Source: Gammaproteobacteria bacterium (GTDB taxonomy: Bacteria > Pseudomonadota > Gammaproteobacteria > Competibacterales > Competibacteraceae). Taken from it: a stretch of 64,000 nucleotides of DNA. The stretch spans positions 57,697 to 121,696 of the forward strand of contig JADLEK010000030.1 of NCBI GenBank assembly GCA_020846135.1, written 5' to 3'. The notes below the pieces were generated by a model. The model saw only the letters and a list, made by a program, of their open reading frames with translations, did not search any database and was not told where the DNA came from. This document shows positions 8,868-21,511 of the stretch, one piece after another (the first letter of the stretch is position 1; each line of letters opens with the position of its first letter). The position numbers were made by a program, and so were the translations under genes.

Positions 8868-10757
8868 TTAGTGGCTGAGCGCCCGCCGGACTTCTTCCAG
8901 CGAGTTCGGATCATCCAGGGTGGACAGATCGCCCGGATCCCGATCCTCGGCCAGCGCCTGAATCGAGCGACGCAGCAGCTTGCCGGAACGGGTTTTGGGC
9001 AACGCGCTGACGAAGTGAATCCGGTGCGGTTTGGCGACGGCGCCGAGCAGTTCCTGCACCTTGCCGATGATTTCCTTCTCCATCTTCTCAGTCGCGCCGG
9101 CTTCGTCAAGAATAGCCGGATTCTTCAGCCGGCAGAAACCCACTGGAATCTGGCCCTTGACCTTGTCAGCCATCCCGATCACCGCAACTTCAGCGACGGC
9201 GGCATGATTCTGGATCGCTTCTTCGATTTCGCGGGTGCCCAAGCGATGCCCGGCGACGTTGATCACGTCATCGGTGCGGCCCAGGATGAAGTAATAGCCG
9301 TCTTCGTCACACACCGCCCAGTCGGACGAGGTGTACAGCATCTCTTTGAAGCTAGAGAAATAGCTCTGGACAAAGCGCTTGTCGTCGCCCCACACCGTGC
9401 TGAGGCAGCCCGGCGGCAACGGCGGTTCGACCACCAGCACGCCCTTCTCACCACGGGGCATTTCCTCGCCGGTGCCTTCGCTGATGACCCGGATGTTGTA
9501 GCCATACACCGGGAAACCCGGTGAACCAAACCGGTTCGGCTTGAGATCGACGCCCGGCAGGTAGGACAGCATCGGCCAGCCGGTTTCGGTCTGCCAGTAA
9601 TGGTCGATGACCGGAATCTTCAGCGCATCGCTGATCCAGCGCGAGGTCGGCTCATCCAGCGGCTCGCCGGCCAGGAACAGGTAGCGCAGGCAGGACACGT
9701 CGTACATGGTCATGTACTTCTGATCCTGCGACTTCAGCACCCGCACTGCGGTCGGCGACGAGAACATGGTCCGCACCTTGTACTCCTCGACGATCTTCCA
9801 CCAGATGCCCGGATCGGGCCGAATCGGCAGCCCCTCGTACATGATGGTTGGCGAGCCGTTGATCAGCGGGCCATAGACGATGTAGGAATGCCCTACCACC
9901 CAGCCGATGTCGGAGGTAGCGAACATCGTTTCGCCGGGGTTGATGTGGTAGAGGTGCTTCATGGTCGAAGCCAGCGCTACCGCATAGCCGCCGGTATCGC
10001 GCTGAACGCCCTTGGGAATGCCGGTAGTGCCGGAGGTGTACAGGATGTAGCTCGGCTCGTTGGATTCCAGCCAGGTGACCGGCACTTCGGCGTCCATGTG
10101 CTGGGCGCGGAGCGTCGCGTAATCCAGATCGCGGCCTTCGACCAGGGTCAGATCCTTATCCAGACCCCGGTTGCAAATCACCACATTCTTCGGCGGAAAC
10201 TTGGACAGGCGGCAGGATTCGTCAACCAGGTGCTTGTAGGGCACCGCCTTGCCGCCGCGCATTCCGGCGTCGGCAGTGATCATCAGCTTGGGCTTGGCGT
10301 CGTCAATCCGCACCGCCAGATTGGCCGGGGCGAAGCCGCCGAATACCACCGAGTGAATCGCGCCGACCCGAGCGCAGGCCAGCATCGCAAACGCAGCTTC
10401 GGCGATCATCGGCATGTAGATGATGACCCGGTCGCCCTTGCCGACCCCCAGCGATTGCAGCACCGCAGCGAAGCGGTTCACTTCGCGGTACAGCTCGGCG
10501 TAGGTGTAGATCGTGGTCTCGTCGGTTTCGGTCGAGATGTAGATCAGCGCCTGCTGGTCGGCGCGGTCCGCCAGATGCCGGTCCACCGCGTTGTAGCAAA
10601 GATTGGTTTCGCCACCGACAAACCACTTGCAAAACGGCGGCTTGCTGTAGTCGCGGATTTGCTGCGGTGGCTTGTTCCAGTGAATCAGTTGGGCCTGTTC
10701 GCCCCAGAATCCTTCCGGGTCTTTGATGGACCAACTATGGAATTCTTCAAATTTCAT
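8868..10757 (-). CDS. prpE: Propionyl-CoA synthetase (propionate--CoA ligase)
   Basis: Activates propionate to propionyl-CoA through an acyl-adenylate. 629 aa, matching PrpE (about 628) rather than Acs (about 650). The AMP-binding P-loop-like motif is YTSGTTGIPKGVQRDTGGY, whose QRDTGGYAVALA continuation is characteristic of PrpE. Other motifs are WQTETGWP in the substrate region, the hinge at GRTDDVINVAGHRLGTREIE, and the acetylatable catalytic Lys593 in KTRSGKLLRR. No methylcitrate-cycle genes (prpBCD) lie beside it. In a polyhydroxyalkanoate-storing organism the product can feed PHA synthesis, which is inference. Some acetate activity is possible. Confidence 0.9.
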   Translation of the reverse strand: MKFEEFHSWSIKDPEGFWGEQAQLIHWNKPPQQIRDYSKPPFCKWFVGGETNLCYNAVDRHLADRADQQALIYISTETDETTIYTYAELYREVNRFAAVLQSLGVGKGDRVIIYMPMIAEAAFAMLACARVGAIHSVVFGGFAPANLAVRIDDAKPKLMITADAGMRGGKAVPYKHLVDESCRLSKFPPKNVVICNRGLDKDLTLVEGRDLDYATLRAQHMDAEVPVTWLESNEPSYILYTSGTTGIPKGVQRDTGGYAVALASTMKHLYHINPGETMFATSDIGWVVGHSYIVYGPLINGSPTIMYEGLPIRPDPGIWWKIVEEYKVRTMFSSPTAVRVLKSQDQKYMTMYDVSCLRYLFLAGEPLDEPTSRWISDALKIPVIDHYWQTETGWPMLSYLPGVDLKPNRFGSPGFPVYGYNIRVISEGTGEEMPRGEKGVLVVEPPLPPGCLSTVWGDDKRFVQSYFSSFKEMLYTSSDWAVCDEDGYYFILGRTDDVINVAGHRLGTREIEEAIQNHAAVAEVAVIGMADKVKGQIPVGFCRLKNPAILDEAGATEKMEKEIIGKVQELLGAVAKPHRIHFVSALPKTRSGKLLRRSIQALAEDRDPGDLSTLDDPNSLEEVRRALSH

Positions 10758-10826
10758 GCGGGAATGTCCTCAATTCAGTGGTTTTCAGTCGTGGCTATAG
10801 TTGCCGCGTTCAAGTGTAGTTGCTGA

Positions 10827-10878
10827 GCAGGAAATTTCCTGCCCGCCATCCCCGACGCAAAAATATCGGGGACGGCGG
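10827..10878 (-). terminator. Hairpins downstream of mdh
   Basis: A 13-bp stem with no mismatches (CCGCCATCCCCGA at 10843-10855, TCGGGGACGGCGG at 10866-10878; one G-T step) follows the mdh stop. It is followed by the perfect palindrome GCAGGAAATTTCCTGC at 10827-10842. There is no T-run, so it may be a Rho-type or RNA-stabilising structure rather than a classical terminator. Confidence 0.55.
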
Positions 10879-10896
10879 CCCGACTCTGACCGACGC

Positions 10897-11883
<987 letters not shown>

Positions 11884-12073
11884 GCGGGGGTACTCCTTTG
11901 CGGTTGACGGGATGAACAGAGGGAGCGACTAGCGGATCCGGGCGCTCCGGGAAACCGTGATAACTACTTATAATGCAACGCCGCCAATGACGACGGCGGC
12001 GTGGATAACCCTGAAAATAGTAACTGAGATTGCCGCGTTTTGAAACGAATGCCGGCAACGGGAGGTTCCCCCG

Positions 12074-12805
12074 ATGAGTCGTTCTCTAGCCGCTGGCGCA
12101 GGCTATGTTCTGACCGGTCTGCGCTGGTTGCCCAAAGCCGGGTTACGCGGCTTCGTGGCGATGCCGCTGTTGATCAATACCGTGCTGTTTGGCGCCGGCA
12201 TCTGGTGGAGTACCGGCCAGTTCGAGCGGTTTGATCAGTACGTCGAGGGTTTGCTGCCGACCTGGCTGGCGTGGCTGCACTGGCTATTATGGCCGCTGTT
12301 CATTCTGACCGCACTGGTGGTGCTGGTTTATACCTTTACGGTGGTCGCCAACCTGATCGCTGCGCCGTTCAATGGCATGCTGGCCGAGCGGGTCGAGCGA
12401 TTGGCGACACCCGACACACCGCGTCCTGCCGCAGCACTGAACTGGAAAGAACTGGCGCTGAGTCCCCTAGCGGAAGTGCGGAAGCTGCTGTACTTCATTG
12501 GCTGGGCGATTCCGCTGGTCGTGCTGTCGTTTGTGCCAGTGATTAACGCCATTGCGCCGGTGTTGTGGGCACTGTTCAGTGCGTGGATGCTGGCGCTGGA
12601 ATACGCTGATTATCCGCTCGGCAATCGCGGCCTGAATTTCCGCGAGCAGCGCCGCTTCCTGCGTCGGCACTGGCCGCTGACCCTGGGTTTTGGCGGGATG
12701 ACGTTATTGCTGACCCTGATTCCGGTGCTGAATTTTCTGGTGATGCCGGCGGCGGTGATCGGCGCAACGCTGATGTGGGTGCGGGAAGCGCCGGACGCGG
12801 GCTAA
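12074..12805 (+). CDS. cysZ: CysZ-like sulfate transporter (EI24/DUF540 family)
   Basis: Inner-membrane protein of the CysZ family, which takes up sulfate for cysteine synthesis. 243 aa; E. coli CysZ has 253. Hydrophobic segments lie at about residues 25-45, 65-95, 140-175 and 205-235, as in the family. The conserved stretch VVANLIAAPFNGMLAERVE, the EYADYPLGNRGLNF motif and a GFGG segment are present. The ATG at 12074 is preceded by GGGAGGTTCCCCCG, a strong binding site. waaA begins 6 bases after the stop, so the two are co-transcribed, but they have no obvious functional link. Confidence 0.92.
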   Translation: MSRSLAAGAGYVLTGLRWLPKAGLRGFVAMPLLINTVLFGAGIWWSTGQFERFDQYVEGLLPTWLAWLHWLLWPLFILTALVVLVYTFTVVANLIAAPFNGMLAERVERLATPDTPRPAAALNWKELALSPLAEVRKLLYFIGWAIPLVVLSFVPVINAIAPVLWALFSAWMLALEYADYPLGNRGLNFREQRRFLRRHWPLTLGFGGMTLLLTLIPVLNFLVMPAAVIGATLMWVREAPDAG

Positions 12806-12811
12806 ACGACG

Positions 12812-14140
12812 ATGCGGCTGCTCTACACCGGTTTGTTGTATCTGCTGCTGCCGTTGGCGTTGTTGCGGCTGTACTGGCGCGGACAGCGCGATCCTGGTCA
12901 TCGCCAGCGTTGGCGGGAACGATTCGGCTGGATTGCGCCGTTGCCGGAACCGGCTTGCCTGTGGCTGCACGCGGTTTCCGTCGGGGAAACTCGCGCCGCC
13001 TTGCCCTTGATCCGGGCGCTGCGGGAACGCGATCCCCACCGGACGATCCTGGTTACGACCACCACCCTGACCGGTTCCCGCCAGGTGCGCGAGGCGCTCG
13101 GCGATCAGGTTCAGCATGTCTACGCCCCGTATGACTTGCCGGGTGCGGTGCGGCGCTTCCTGCGCCAGGCCCAACCCCAGCTGGCGATCATCATGGAAAC
13201 CGAGTTATGGCCGAATCTACTGCATCAGTGCGCGGCCGCCGGCATTCCGACGCTGATCGCCAACGCCCGGCTGTCGGAACGATCCATGCGCGGCTATGCC
13301 CGGTTTGGCTGGTTGACCAGGCCAATGCTGCATGATATCGCGCTGATCGCTGCCCAGTCTGAAGCTGATGCGGAACGGTTCCGGGCATTGGGTGCGCCAC
13401 GGGTGGCAGTGACCGGCAATCTCAAATATGACCTGACCCTGCCGGATGATTTAGCGGAACAGGGGCGACAACTGCGGCGGGAGTTATTCGGGGAAAATCG
13501 GCCGGTGTGGATCGCCGCCAGTACTCATATTGGCGAGGATGAACAGGTGCTGGATGCCTTCGCCCAATTGCGCGGTTTCTGGCCGGATCTGTTGCTGTTG
13601 CTGGTTCCGCGTCACCCGGAACGGTTCGATAGCGTAGCGGAGTTGTGTCGGCGGCGCGGGTTTAGCGTGACCCGGCGCAGTGAAAAGCAGCCTTGTTCAG
13701 TGGAAACCGCAGTTTTTCTCGGCGACAGCATGGGCGAATTGCTGCGCTTCTACGCCGCCGCTGATCTGGCTTTCGTCGGGGGCAGTCTGATTCCCACCGG
13801 CGGCCATAACGTGCTGGAGCCGGCGCTGCTGGGTCTACCCACCCTGTTTGGCCCGCACATGTTCAACTTCACCGAAGCCAGCGAACGGTTGCTGCAGGCG
13901 GGAGCAGCGTGGCAGGTGGGCAATGCAGGGGAACTGGCGGCGGCGGTGGATCGGCTGCTGGCCGATCCGGCGTCAGGTCGGAATGCGGGGCAGCGTGGGC
14001 GGGCGGTGGTGGAACGGCATCGTGGGGCGCTCGCGGCATTGCTGGTTCAGATCAACATGCTTGAGGCAGGCAATGTTCAGAATGAAAGGTCTGGCGTCCT
14101 GCAGCAGTGTCGGAATCAATCGGAATTGGCCGGAAAATAG
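12812..14140 (+). CDS. waaA: 3-deoxy-D-manno-octulosonic acid (Kdo) transferase
   Basis: GT30 glycosyltransferase adding Kdo from CMP-Kdo to lipid IVA at the inner face of the cytoplasmic membrane, an essential step of LPS core assembly. 442 aa, slightly longer than the E. coli enzyme (425) because of an extra C-terminal tail of about 20 residues. An N-terminal membrane helix is followed by WLHAVSVGETRAALPLI, the METELWPNLL motif and NARLSERSMRGYARF. The GT-B C-terminal half shows VGGSLIPTGGHNVLEPA. It is the second gene after cysZ. Confidence 0.96.
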   Translation: MRLLYTGLLYLLLPLALLRLYWRGQRDPGHRQRWRERFGWIAPLPEPACLWLHAVSVGETRAALPLIRALRERDPHRTILVTTTTLTGSRQVREALGDQVQHVYAPYDLPGAVRRFLRQAQPQLAIIMETELWPNLLHQCAAAGIPTLIANARLSERSMRGYARFGWLTRPMLHDIALIAAQSEADAERFRALGAPRVAVTGNLKYDLTLPDDLAEQGRQLRRELFGENRPVWIAASTHIGEDEQVLDAFAQLRGFWPDLLLLLVPRHPERFDSVAELCRRRGFSVTRRSEKQPCSVETAVFLGDSMGELLRFYAAADLAFVGGSLIPTGGHNVLEPALLGLPTLFGPHMFNFTEASERLLQAGAAWQVGNAGELAAAVDRLLADPASGRNAGQRGRAVVERHRGALAALLVQINMLEAGNVQNERSGVLQQCRNQSELAGK

Positions 14141-14632
14141 GCATGTAAAAAATGTGGAATTTTCCGCATACTAACGCCTATTGAAATGATTCCTGCTAAC
14201 CACCAATGAGGATAAAACCATGTTCCCGAGCATGACTACTCATCAACCCGTTCAGCGGTGGCCGGTTCCAATGGCGTTGTGCGCCCTGTTATTCCTGGCA
14301 GGTTGCAATTCGGATGATTCACCCACGACCGCTGATGGATCGCTGCGGGCGCTGAGTTTTGGGATGCCCACCGGGCCAGTCGCCGTTGCCCTCGCCAATC
14401 GCCTGACCTTCGACATTTACAACGGCAGTCAGTCGCCAACTCCCTATGACCTGGTGATTGTAGATGGCGACCTGATCGAAGCGCATGACCTGCAGGATGG
14501 CGGCGGCGCCGATGTGTTGGTTGATGCCGCCATGAAGGCGGGTCGCCCGGTGCTGATGCTGGATGCGGAGGCCAATGAGGCTCATGCACTGCTTGAAGAA
14601 CACGCGGTGTCCGTACCTGAACACAGCAATAT

Positions 14633-14788
14633 TAGGACTTTCGCTTTGACCCCTATTTCGTCTTTCTATCAAAAGAGCTTATCAGGTAACTTATTGAAAA
14701 TATTGGATGCCTGGGTATGTCAAAATGTCTAAAAAATGAACTTATGCATCTAAAAATATGGATTTTAGGCCCTCAAGCGAACGTCCTA
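14633..14788 (+). mobile_element. MITE-like element, copy 2 (152 bp plus TA flanks)
   Basis: Same element as at 3281-3436, with the same length (14635-14786), the same orientation and only a handful of differences. The left end is TAGGACTTTCGCTTT and the right end is CAAGCGAACGTCCTA. It lies inside a lipoprotein gene and replaces its C-terminal coding with read-through sequence. Mismatches in the terminal repeats suggest some age. Confidence 0.87.
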
Positions 14789-14850
14789 ATTAATAAGAAT
14801 ATTTTTATTTGAAAAATCAGCTGGTATTTAGAAATTACACAACATGTATA
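14789..14850 (+). repeat. Short AT-rich repeat B, copy 2
   Basis: Begins directly at the right TA of the MITE and matches, in inverted orientation, the repeat at 3137-3199, with a few indels in the A/T runs. Confidence 0.75.
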
Positions 14851-15076
14851 GTGTATGATATATTGGCCGAAAGTTGAAAATTGATCTCGAATTCACCGGA
14901 GCTTATGACGCGACAATCTGCATTATTCATCCACTTTTTGGGCGAACCTGTAACAGTAACTTAATTGGAAATGGGGGTACTCCAATTAAGTCAGCGCATC
15001 TCCGCCACCTGATGACCAACCGCTCTTCGGTAGTGATTGATTTAGGTACGATGATTGCCAAATAAGGAGAATAACC

Positions 15077-17365
15077 ATGAACCATTTCCAGTTAAAACCA
15101 TTAACCATAGCGCTAAGTCTGGCCCTGGCTATTCCGCTAGTCGGGCAAGCAGCCGATCATCCACTGACCGGAGTGAGTAGTCACAATTCCGAATCTGGCG
15201 TCAGCACCCTGAATTTTGTAATGAGCTTGGACTGGAATCTCGCCAATCCCCCCGACAAAGGGCGAGATAAAACCTATGTACACGACACACTTAAACAGTT
15301 TGCCCGCAGCTTGTACACCATGACCGAGGGCAAACATCAAGTCGGTACGGTTTATGTTTACGATGAGAGTCAGTTTCTGAAACGGGCCGATATTCAATTT
15401 CTCGACAAGCTGGGACGAGCGAGCGCCAGTGTCAGTGGCTGGAAACGGCGCAGTTATGAAATAGAGATTTTTACCGTTGATAAAGAGACGGAAAAGCCCG
15501 AGTCTGTCGAAGCGCTTGGCAAGACTCTCGCGCATGAAGTAGGACATTACAGCTATGGACTCCTCGATGAGTATGCCGAAGCGGACACAAAATCCTCTGA
15601 GGATTTGGGAGATCCGCTGGAGAACGATACGCCCCGTAACACCATCATGAACGAGCATCTGAAGTTCATTAGCCTTAGCACCGCCAGCGACTACGCAGAT
15701 AAATCAACGCAAAAAACCGCCCAGTGGCGGGTCTATCAGCGTTCGGCCTGGGAGACCATGATTCAGGACCCGAACAAGGACAGTGAAACTGCAGCAGGGT
15801 ACGGCGGCCCGATTCGTACCTGGTTTGAGGCCTTCAGGAACCTGAAGAAAGCGCCGACCGCAGATTCACTGAAAAAGCCAACCGGCGGCGACGAGCGGTT
15901 GCAGGTGGTGTACATGAACGAGGGCAGCCTCATGGTGCTGGTGATTAACCAGAGCTTGACGCTGGCGCAACTGAACGCCGCCAAGCAATCCGCCAAGGGC
16001 GCGGTGGACGCCCTCAATGACAATGCCCAGGTGGCGGTGCTGGCCTATCCCGACTTTGTCGCCAACCCGGTACAGACTTTGGTCCGGGTGGGTGATAGCC
16101 GGGCCGACATTCAGGCAGCGATCAACGGGATTGTGCAGAGCGCGGCGAATGACCCGCCTGATCAGGCGCTGCGGGCGGCGCTGGCGATCATTAACGATGC
16201 CGACAGCCCCGCCAACACCGCCTCGACCCTGTTGCTGTCCACCAGCGCCACCGTAGATAGCGCGGTTGTGCAGGCTTATCGAGAGAAAAGCGTAGCGATT
16301 AACCCGATTCAGATCAGCACTGGCCCGGCTCGCCAAGCGCAGCGTCTCTCGGCGCGTACTCAGGCCGCCAGCAGCGATCGGGTGCTGTTAGGGGCGCTGG
16401 CTGAACAGACCAGCGGGCGCTACGCCGTAGCCAACGACGACAGCGAAGTGGCTCAGGCGACTGCGCAGATGGTCAATGATGTCGAGGGCGAGGCTGTTGC
16501 GATCGTCAACGACGATGGCGTTGATCAAATCACGCCCAGCGAACCGTTCGCCCTGAAGACGCTGATCGGTTCCGCTGATGAGGGCGCCAGCCTGGAGTTC
16601 TCCGCCTACTGGGATGCCGGGGATCAAGTCGATTTTAGCCTGCAAACGCCCAGTGGCCAGCTCATTAACCCGGATCAGTTGCCGCCGGAAGTTCGCTACC
16701 AGCGTAACGAGGACGGCACGGGCGCGAGCTATGAGGTCAGCCCGCAGTTCGCGGGCCGGACCGGGTTATGGCTCAGCACGGTAACGGCCCGGCAAACCAC
16801 TGCGGACGGGGTGTTTCAGGATGTGCTGGCGATTCCCTCGCTGCTGGGGGCAGATATAGCCACTACGGGTGGCAGTAAAGACGATCCGCGTCCGATGTAC
16901 GCCGAAATCTCGGTCGAAGGTCCCCTGCCGGTGACTCAGGCAACGGTGCGGCTGGAAATCTACGACGAGGATGGAAACCCGGTGCAAATGGATCTGGCAG
17001 CCCGTGACGACGGTGTTGCTCCTGACGTCAGCGCCAATGACGGCGCGTATACCGTCAAGGTGGCGGATTTCCTGAAACCGGATCGGGAATATGAACTGGT
17101 GGCCCGGGTCGCCAACCCCAACAATACCGCCCAGTTCAGCACCAGCGGGAGAAAGGTCCAGGGAGCGGATACGCCGCCAGTCCCGGTTGGACCGTTCCTG
17201 CGCACCGCCAGCGTCTGGGTCATGAACGAAACGGCCCCGGAGCCGACGCCCAGCACTAGCGGCGGGGGCGGCTGTGTCCTGACGCCGAATGCGCCATTCG
17301 AGCCGCTATTCCCGGCGCTCAGTCTTGGCGCGTTCTGGTATCTGTTCCGGCGGCGGTCACGGTAA
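15077..17365 (+). CDS. Secreted CLCA-like metalloprotease/VWA protein with Cys-type C-terminal sorting signal
   Basis: 762 aa, preceded by GGAGAA. A Sec signal peptide (residues 1-25, cleavage after VGQAA) leads into a domain like the N-terminus of calcium-activated chloride channel regulators (CLCA). It has a zinc-protease motif HEVGH at 153-157 followed by LLDEYAE. A von Willebrand A-like domain starts near 275, but its metal site reads INQS (about 290-293) instead of the usual DxSxS, so metal binding is doubtful. Beta-rich, Ig-like repeats fill about 490-710. The C-terminus is a tripartite sorting signal: a Gly-rich GGGGC with Cys733, a hydrophobic helix (about 743-757) and RRRSR. This resembles the MYXO-CTERM/JDVT-CTERM group. 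The next gene encodes a matching protease, so the protein is probably processed at Cys733 and displayed on the cell surface. Confidence 0.85.
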   Translation: MNHFQLKPLTIALSLALAIPLVGQAADHPLTGVSSHNSESGVSTLNFVMSLDWNLANPPDKGRDKTYVHDTLKQFARSLYTMTEGKHQVGTVYVYDESQFLKRADIQFLDKLGRASASVSGWKRRSYEIEIFTVDKETEKPESVEALGKTLAHEVGHYSYGLLDEYAEADTKSSEDLGDPLENDTPRNTIMNEHLKFISLSTASDYADKSTQKTAQWRVYQRSAWETMIQDPNKDSETAAGYGGPIRTWFEAFRNLKKAPTADSLKKPTGGDERLQVVYMNEGSLMVLVINQSLTLAQLNAAKQSAKGAVDALNDNAQVAVLAYPDFVANPVQTLVRVGDSRADIQAAINGIVQSAANDPPDQALRAALAIINDADSPANTASTLLLSTSATVDSAVVQAYREKSVAINPIQISTGPARQAQRLSARTQAASSDRVLLGALAEQTSGRYAVANDDSEVAQATAQMVNDVEGEAVAIVNDDGVDQITPSEPFALKTLIGSADEGASLEFSAYWDAGDQVDFSLQTPSGQLINPDQLPPEVRYQRNEDGTGASYEVSPQFAGRTGLWLSTVTARQTTADGVFQDVLAIPSLLGADIATTGGSKDDPRPMYAEISVEGPLPVTQATVRLEIYDEDGNPVQMDLAARDDGVAPDVSANDGAYTVKVADFLKPDREYELVARVANPNNTAQFSTSGRKVQGADTPPVPVGPFLRTASVWVMNETAPEPTPSTSGGGGCVLTPNAPFEPLFPALSLGAFWYLFRRRSR

Positions 17366-17369
17366 GCGC

Positions 17370-17819
17370 ATGACCTCACCTTTGCACCACTGCGAGTCTT
17401 TCTGGGCGCAGTTGGCGCAGGACCGCGAGTTCTGGCTGGTCCTGCTGGCTGGGCCGGTATTCTGGATCTGGCGGGCAGGGGGAATGCTGGAACTGTCCAT
17501 AACCTGGACACGGTTGCTGTGGCTGGCGCTGATGGTTCCGGTCGTGGAAGAGTTGGCTTTTCGCGGCGGATTGCAGGGCATGTTGGCCGAGCGCTTTCCG
17601 CGCTGCTGGTGGGGTCAACGGCTGTCCTTGGCCAATCTGCTAACCAGTCTGCTATTTGCCGCCGCTCATGCCGGAGTCGTCGCCCACTGGAGTGGCTTGC
17701 TGGTCTTTGTCCCGTCGCTGGCGTTCGGTTATTTCCGCGATAAATATCAACGGGTCGCGCCGGCAGCGCTGCTGCATGGTTTTTACAACGCCGGTTTTTT
17801 CGCCACGCAGGCGGGATAA
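17370..17819 (+). CDS. CPBP-family (CAAX-like) glutamic intramembrane protease, probable dedicated sorting enzyme (MrtJ-like)
   Basis: 149 aa from the ATG at 17370, 4 bases after the preceding stop. Starts further upstream would overlap that gene. There are four hydrophobic segments (about 21-40, 45-60, 86-103, 107-120). Motif 1 is PVVEELAFRGGLQG with Glu60-Glu61 and Arg65, motif 2 is FAAAH with His100, and motif 3 is LLHGFYNAGF with His136 and Asn140. All are in place for the CPBP glutamic protease fold. The short length and the position directly after a protein with a Cys-containing C-terminal signal match the one-target sorting systems described for JDVT-CTERM proteins. The enzyme-substrate link is inference from adjacency and the known pairing. 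Confidence 0.87.
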   Translation: MTSPLHHCESFWAQLAQDREFWLVLLAGPVFWIWRAGGMLELSITWTRLLWLALMVPVVEELAFRGGLQGMLAERFPRCWWGQRLSLANLLTSLLFAAAHAGVVAHWSGLLVFVPSLAFGYFRDKYQRVAPAALLHGFYNAGFFATQAG

Positions 17820-17833
17820 GGGCAAGGTGTTGA

Positions 17834-20326
<2,493 letters not shown>

Positions 20327-20333
20327 CGCTGCG

Positions 20334-21305
20334 CTACAGCATCTCCGCCACTTGCGCTTTCTGATCGGAAGTCAGTTGCATCGCCAGTTCCTGCTGAAGC
20401 TGCCGGGCGTCGGCATCGCCTTGTTTGGCCGCACGGGCGAACCAGACATAAGCGATGGCCCGATCCTGCGGAATGCCTGGCTGACCTTCGAGATACATCA
20501 CTCCCAGATTAAACTGGGCTGACGCGTAGCCGCCGGTGGCCGCCGCCTGGTACCAGCGCAAGGCTTCCTGGAAGTTCTGCCGCACTCCCCGCCCTTCGGC
20601 ATACAACACCCCCAGATTGACCTGTGCCGGGGCATAGCCCTGTTCCGCAGCCTTGAGATACCACTGCAGGGCTTCCTGGAGATGGATCGTTCCCGGCGTC
20701 TGCTCATAAAGAACGCCAAGGCTGAACTGGGCTGGGGCATTTCCCTGGTCGGCGGACTGGCGATACCAGCGCATGGCTTCATCAAGGTTGGGGGCGACCC
20801 CGTGACCTTCGATGTACATCGCGCCGAGGTTGAATTGCGCCAGGGCATCGCCTTGCTCGGCAGCCCGGCTGTACCAGTACACCGCCTCCTGATCGTCCTG
20901 TGGCCCACCCTGCCCATCTACGCACATCACCCCCAGATTGACCTGAGCGGACACGCTGCCCTGTTCCGCCGCCTGGCGATACCACTGGCGCGCTCCGGCG
21001 TAGTCGCCCTTGGCGTAACTGTCCTCGCCCCGATAAAAATCCTGTTGCGCCGGTGATCGGCCTCGGCTGATCGGTTCGCCGTGGCTATCGGTGCGCTTGA
21101 CGCCGGGGTGGCGAATGCCGCCATAAGCAACGATTTGTTGCTTGCGGTGGCGGTAACGCATCCGGGTTTGATAGATGAAGATGCCGATGGCGATCAGAGC
21201 GATGCCGCAGACTTTGCCGAAGATCGGTTCGATGCCGGTGATCGTCAGTACGCCCACCAGCACATAGCCATAGGGGAGCGCTTCATAAAGGGGTTTAGGG
21301 AGCAT
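20334..21305 (-). CDS. Sel1-repeat (SLR) protein with N-terminal membrane segment
   Basis: 323 aa. Residues about 10-45 are hydrophobic and form one or two membrane helices, followed by a basic stretch (RMRYRHRKQQ). From about residue 90, six Sel1-like repeats of about 36 residues follow, each with AEQGDALAQFNLGAMY-type units and an intervening WY pair (ARQWYRQAAEQG, AVYWYSRAAEQG, ALQWYLKAAEQG). Such repeats form alpha-solenoid scaffolds for protein interaction, and the partner is unknown. It converges on gyrB with 7 bases between the stops. Confidence 0.88.
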   Translation of the reverse strand: MLPKPLYEALPYGYVLVGVLTITGIEPIFGKVCGIALIAIGIFIYQTRMRYRHRKQQIVAYGGIRHPGVKRTDSHGEPISRGRSPAQQDFYRGEDSYAKGDYAGARQWYRQAAEQGSVSAQVNLGVMCVDGQGGPQDDQEAVYWYSRAAEQGDALAQFNLGAMYIEGHGVAPNLDEAMRWYRQSADQGNAPAQFSLGVLYEQTPGTIHLQEALQWYLKAAEQGYAPAQVNLGVLYAEGRGVRQNFQEALRWYQAAATGGYASAQFNLGVMYLEGQPGIPQDRAIAYVWFARAAKQGDADARQLQQELAMQLTSDQKAQVAEML

Positions 21306-21511
21306 GAGGGGTTCCTGGTCTGTTGCTCTTGGCGGGCTTGCTCTGGTGGGCCTGTTTGGAGTCGCGGTATGACCCGGATTCGCCTCTTGGCCATTGCACA
21401 GTTAGGGTCGTGAGTTTGGACGTGAGTATTTACCCAACGCGGCAGCTTTGCTTTAATGATCAACAGAGCATCTACGGAGTTATTACAAAGCTTCAATGTG
21501 GAGTGTAGCGT

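Larger units (their letters stand above)
14220..15065 (+). pseudogene. Lipoprotein gene interrupted by a MITE
   Basis: The native 5' part (14220-14632) encodes a lipoprotein signal, ALLFLAGC with Cys at about residue 29, then an acidic domain ending VSVPEHSNI. There the MITE at 14633 enters and the frame runs on through it to a stop at 14732, adding a foreign tail of about 32 residues. Downstream of MITE plus repeat B, the same frame reopens near 14874 and runs to TAA at 15065 (ending VVIDLGTMIAK), 11 bases before the next start. The shared frame suggests one original gene broken by about 216 bp of insertion. No family was recognised. Its position suggests it belonged to the operon of the following surface protein and sorting protease. 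Confidence 0.72.

Noticed and set aside
9600..10826. 408-aa plus-strand ORF opposite prpE
   Set aside because: It is an antisense shadow of a GC-rich gene, with His/Gln/Arg-rich content and no domain.
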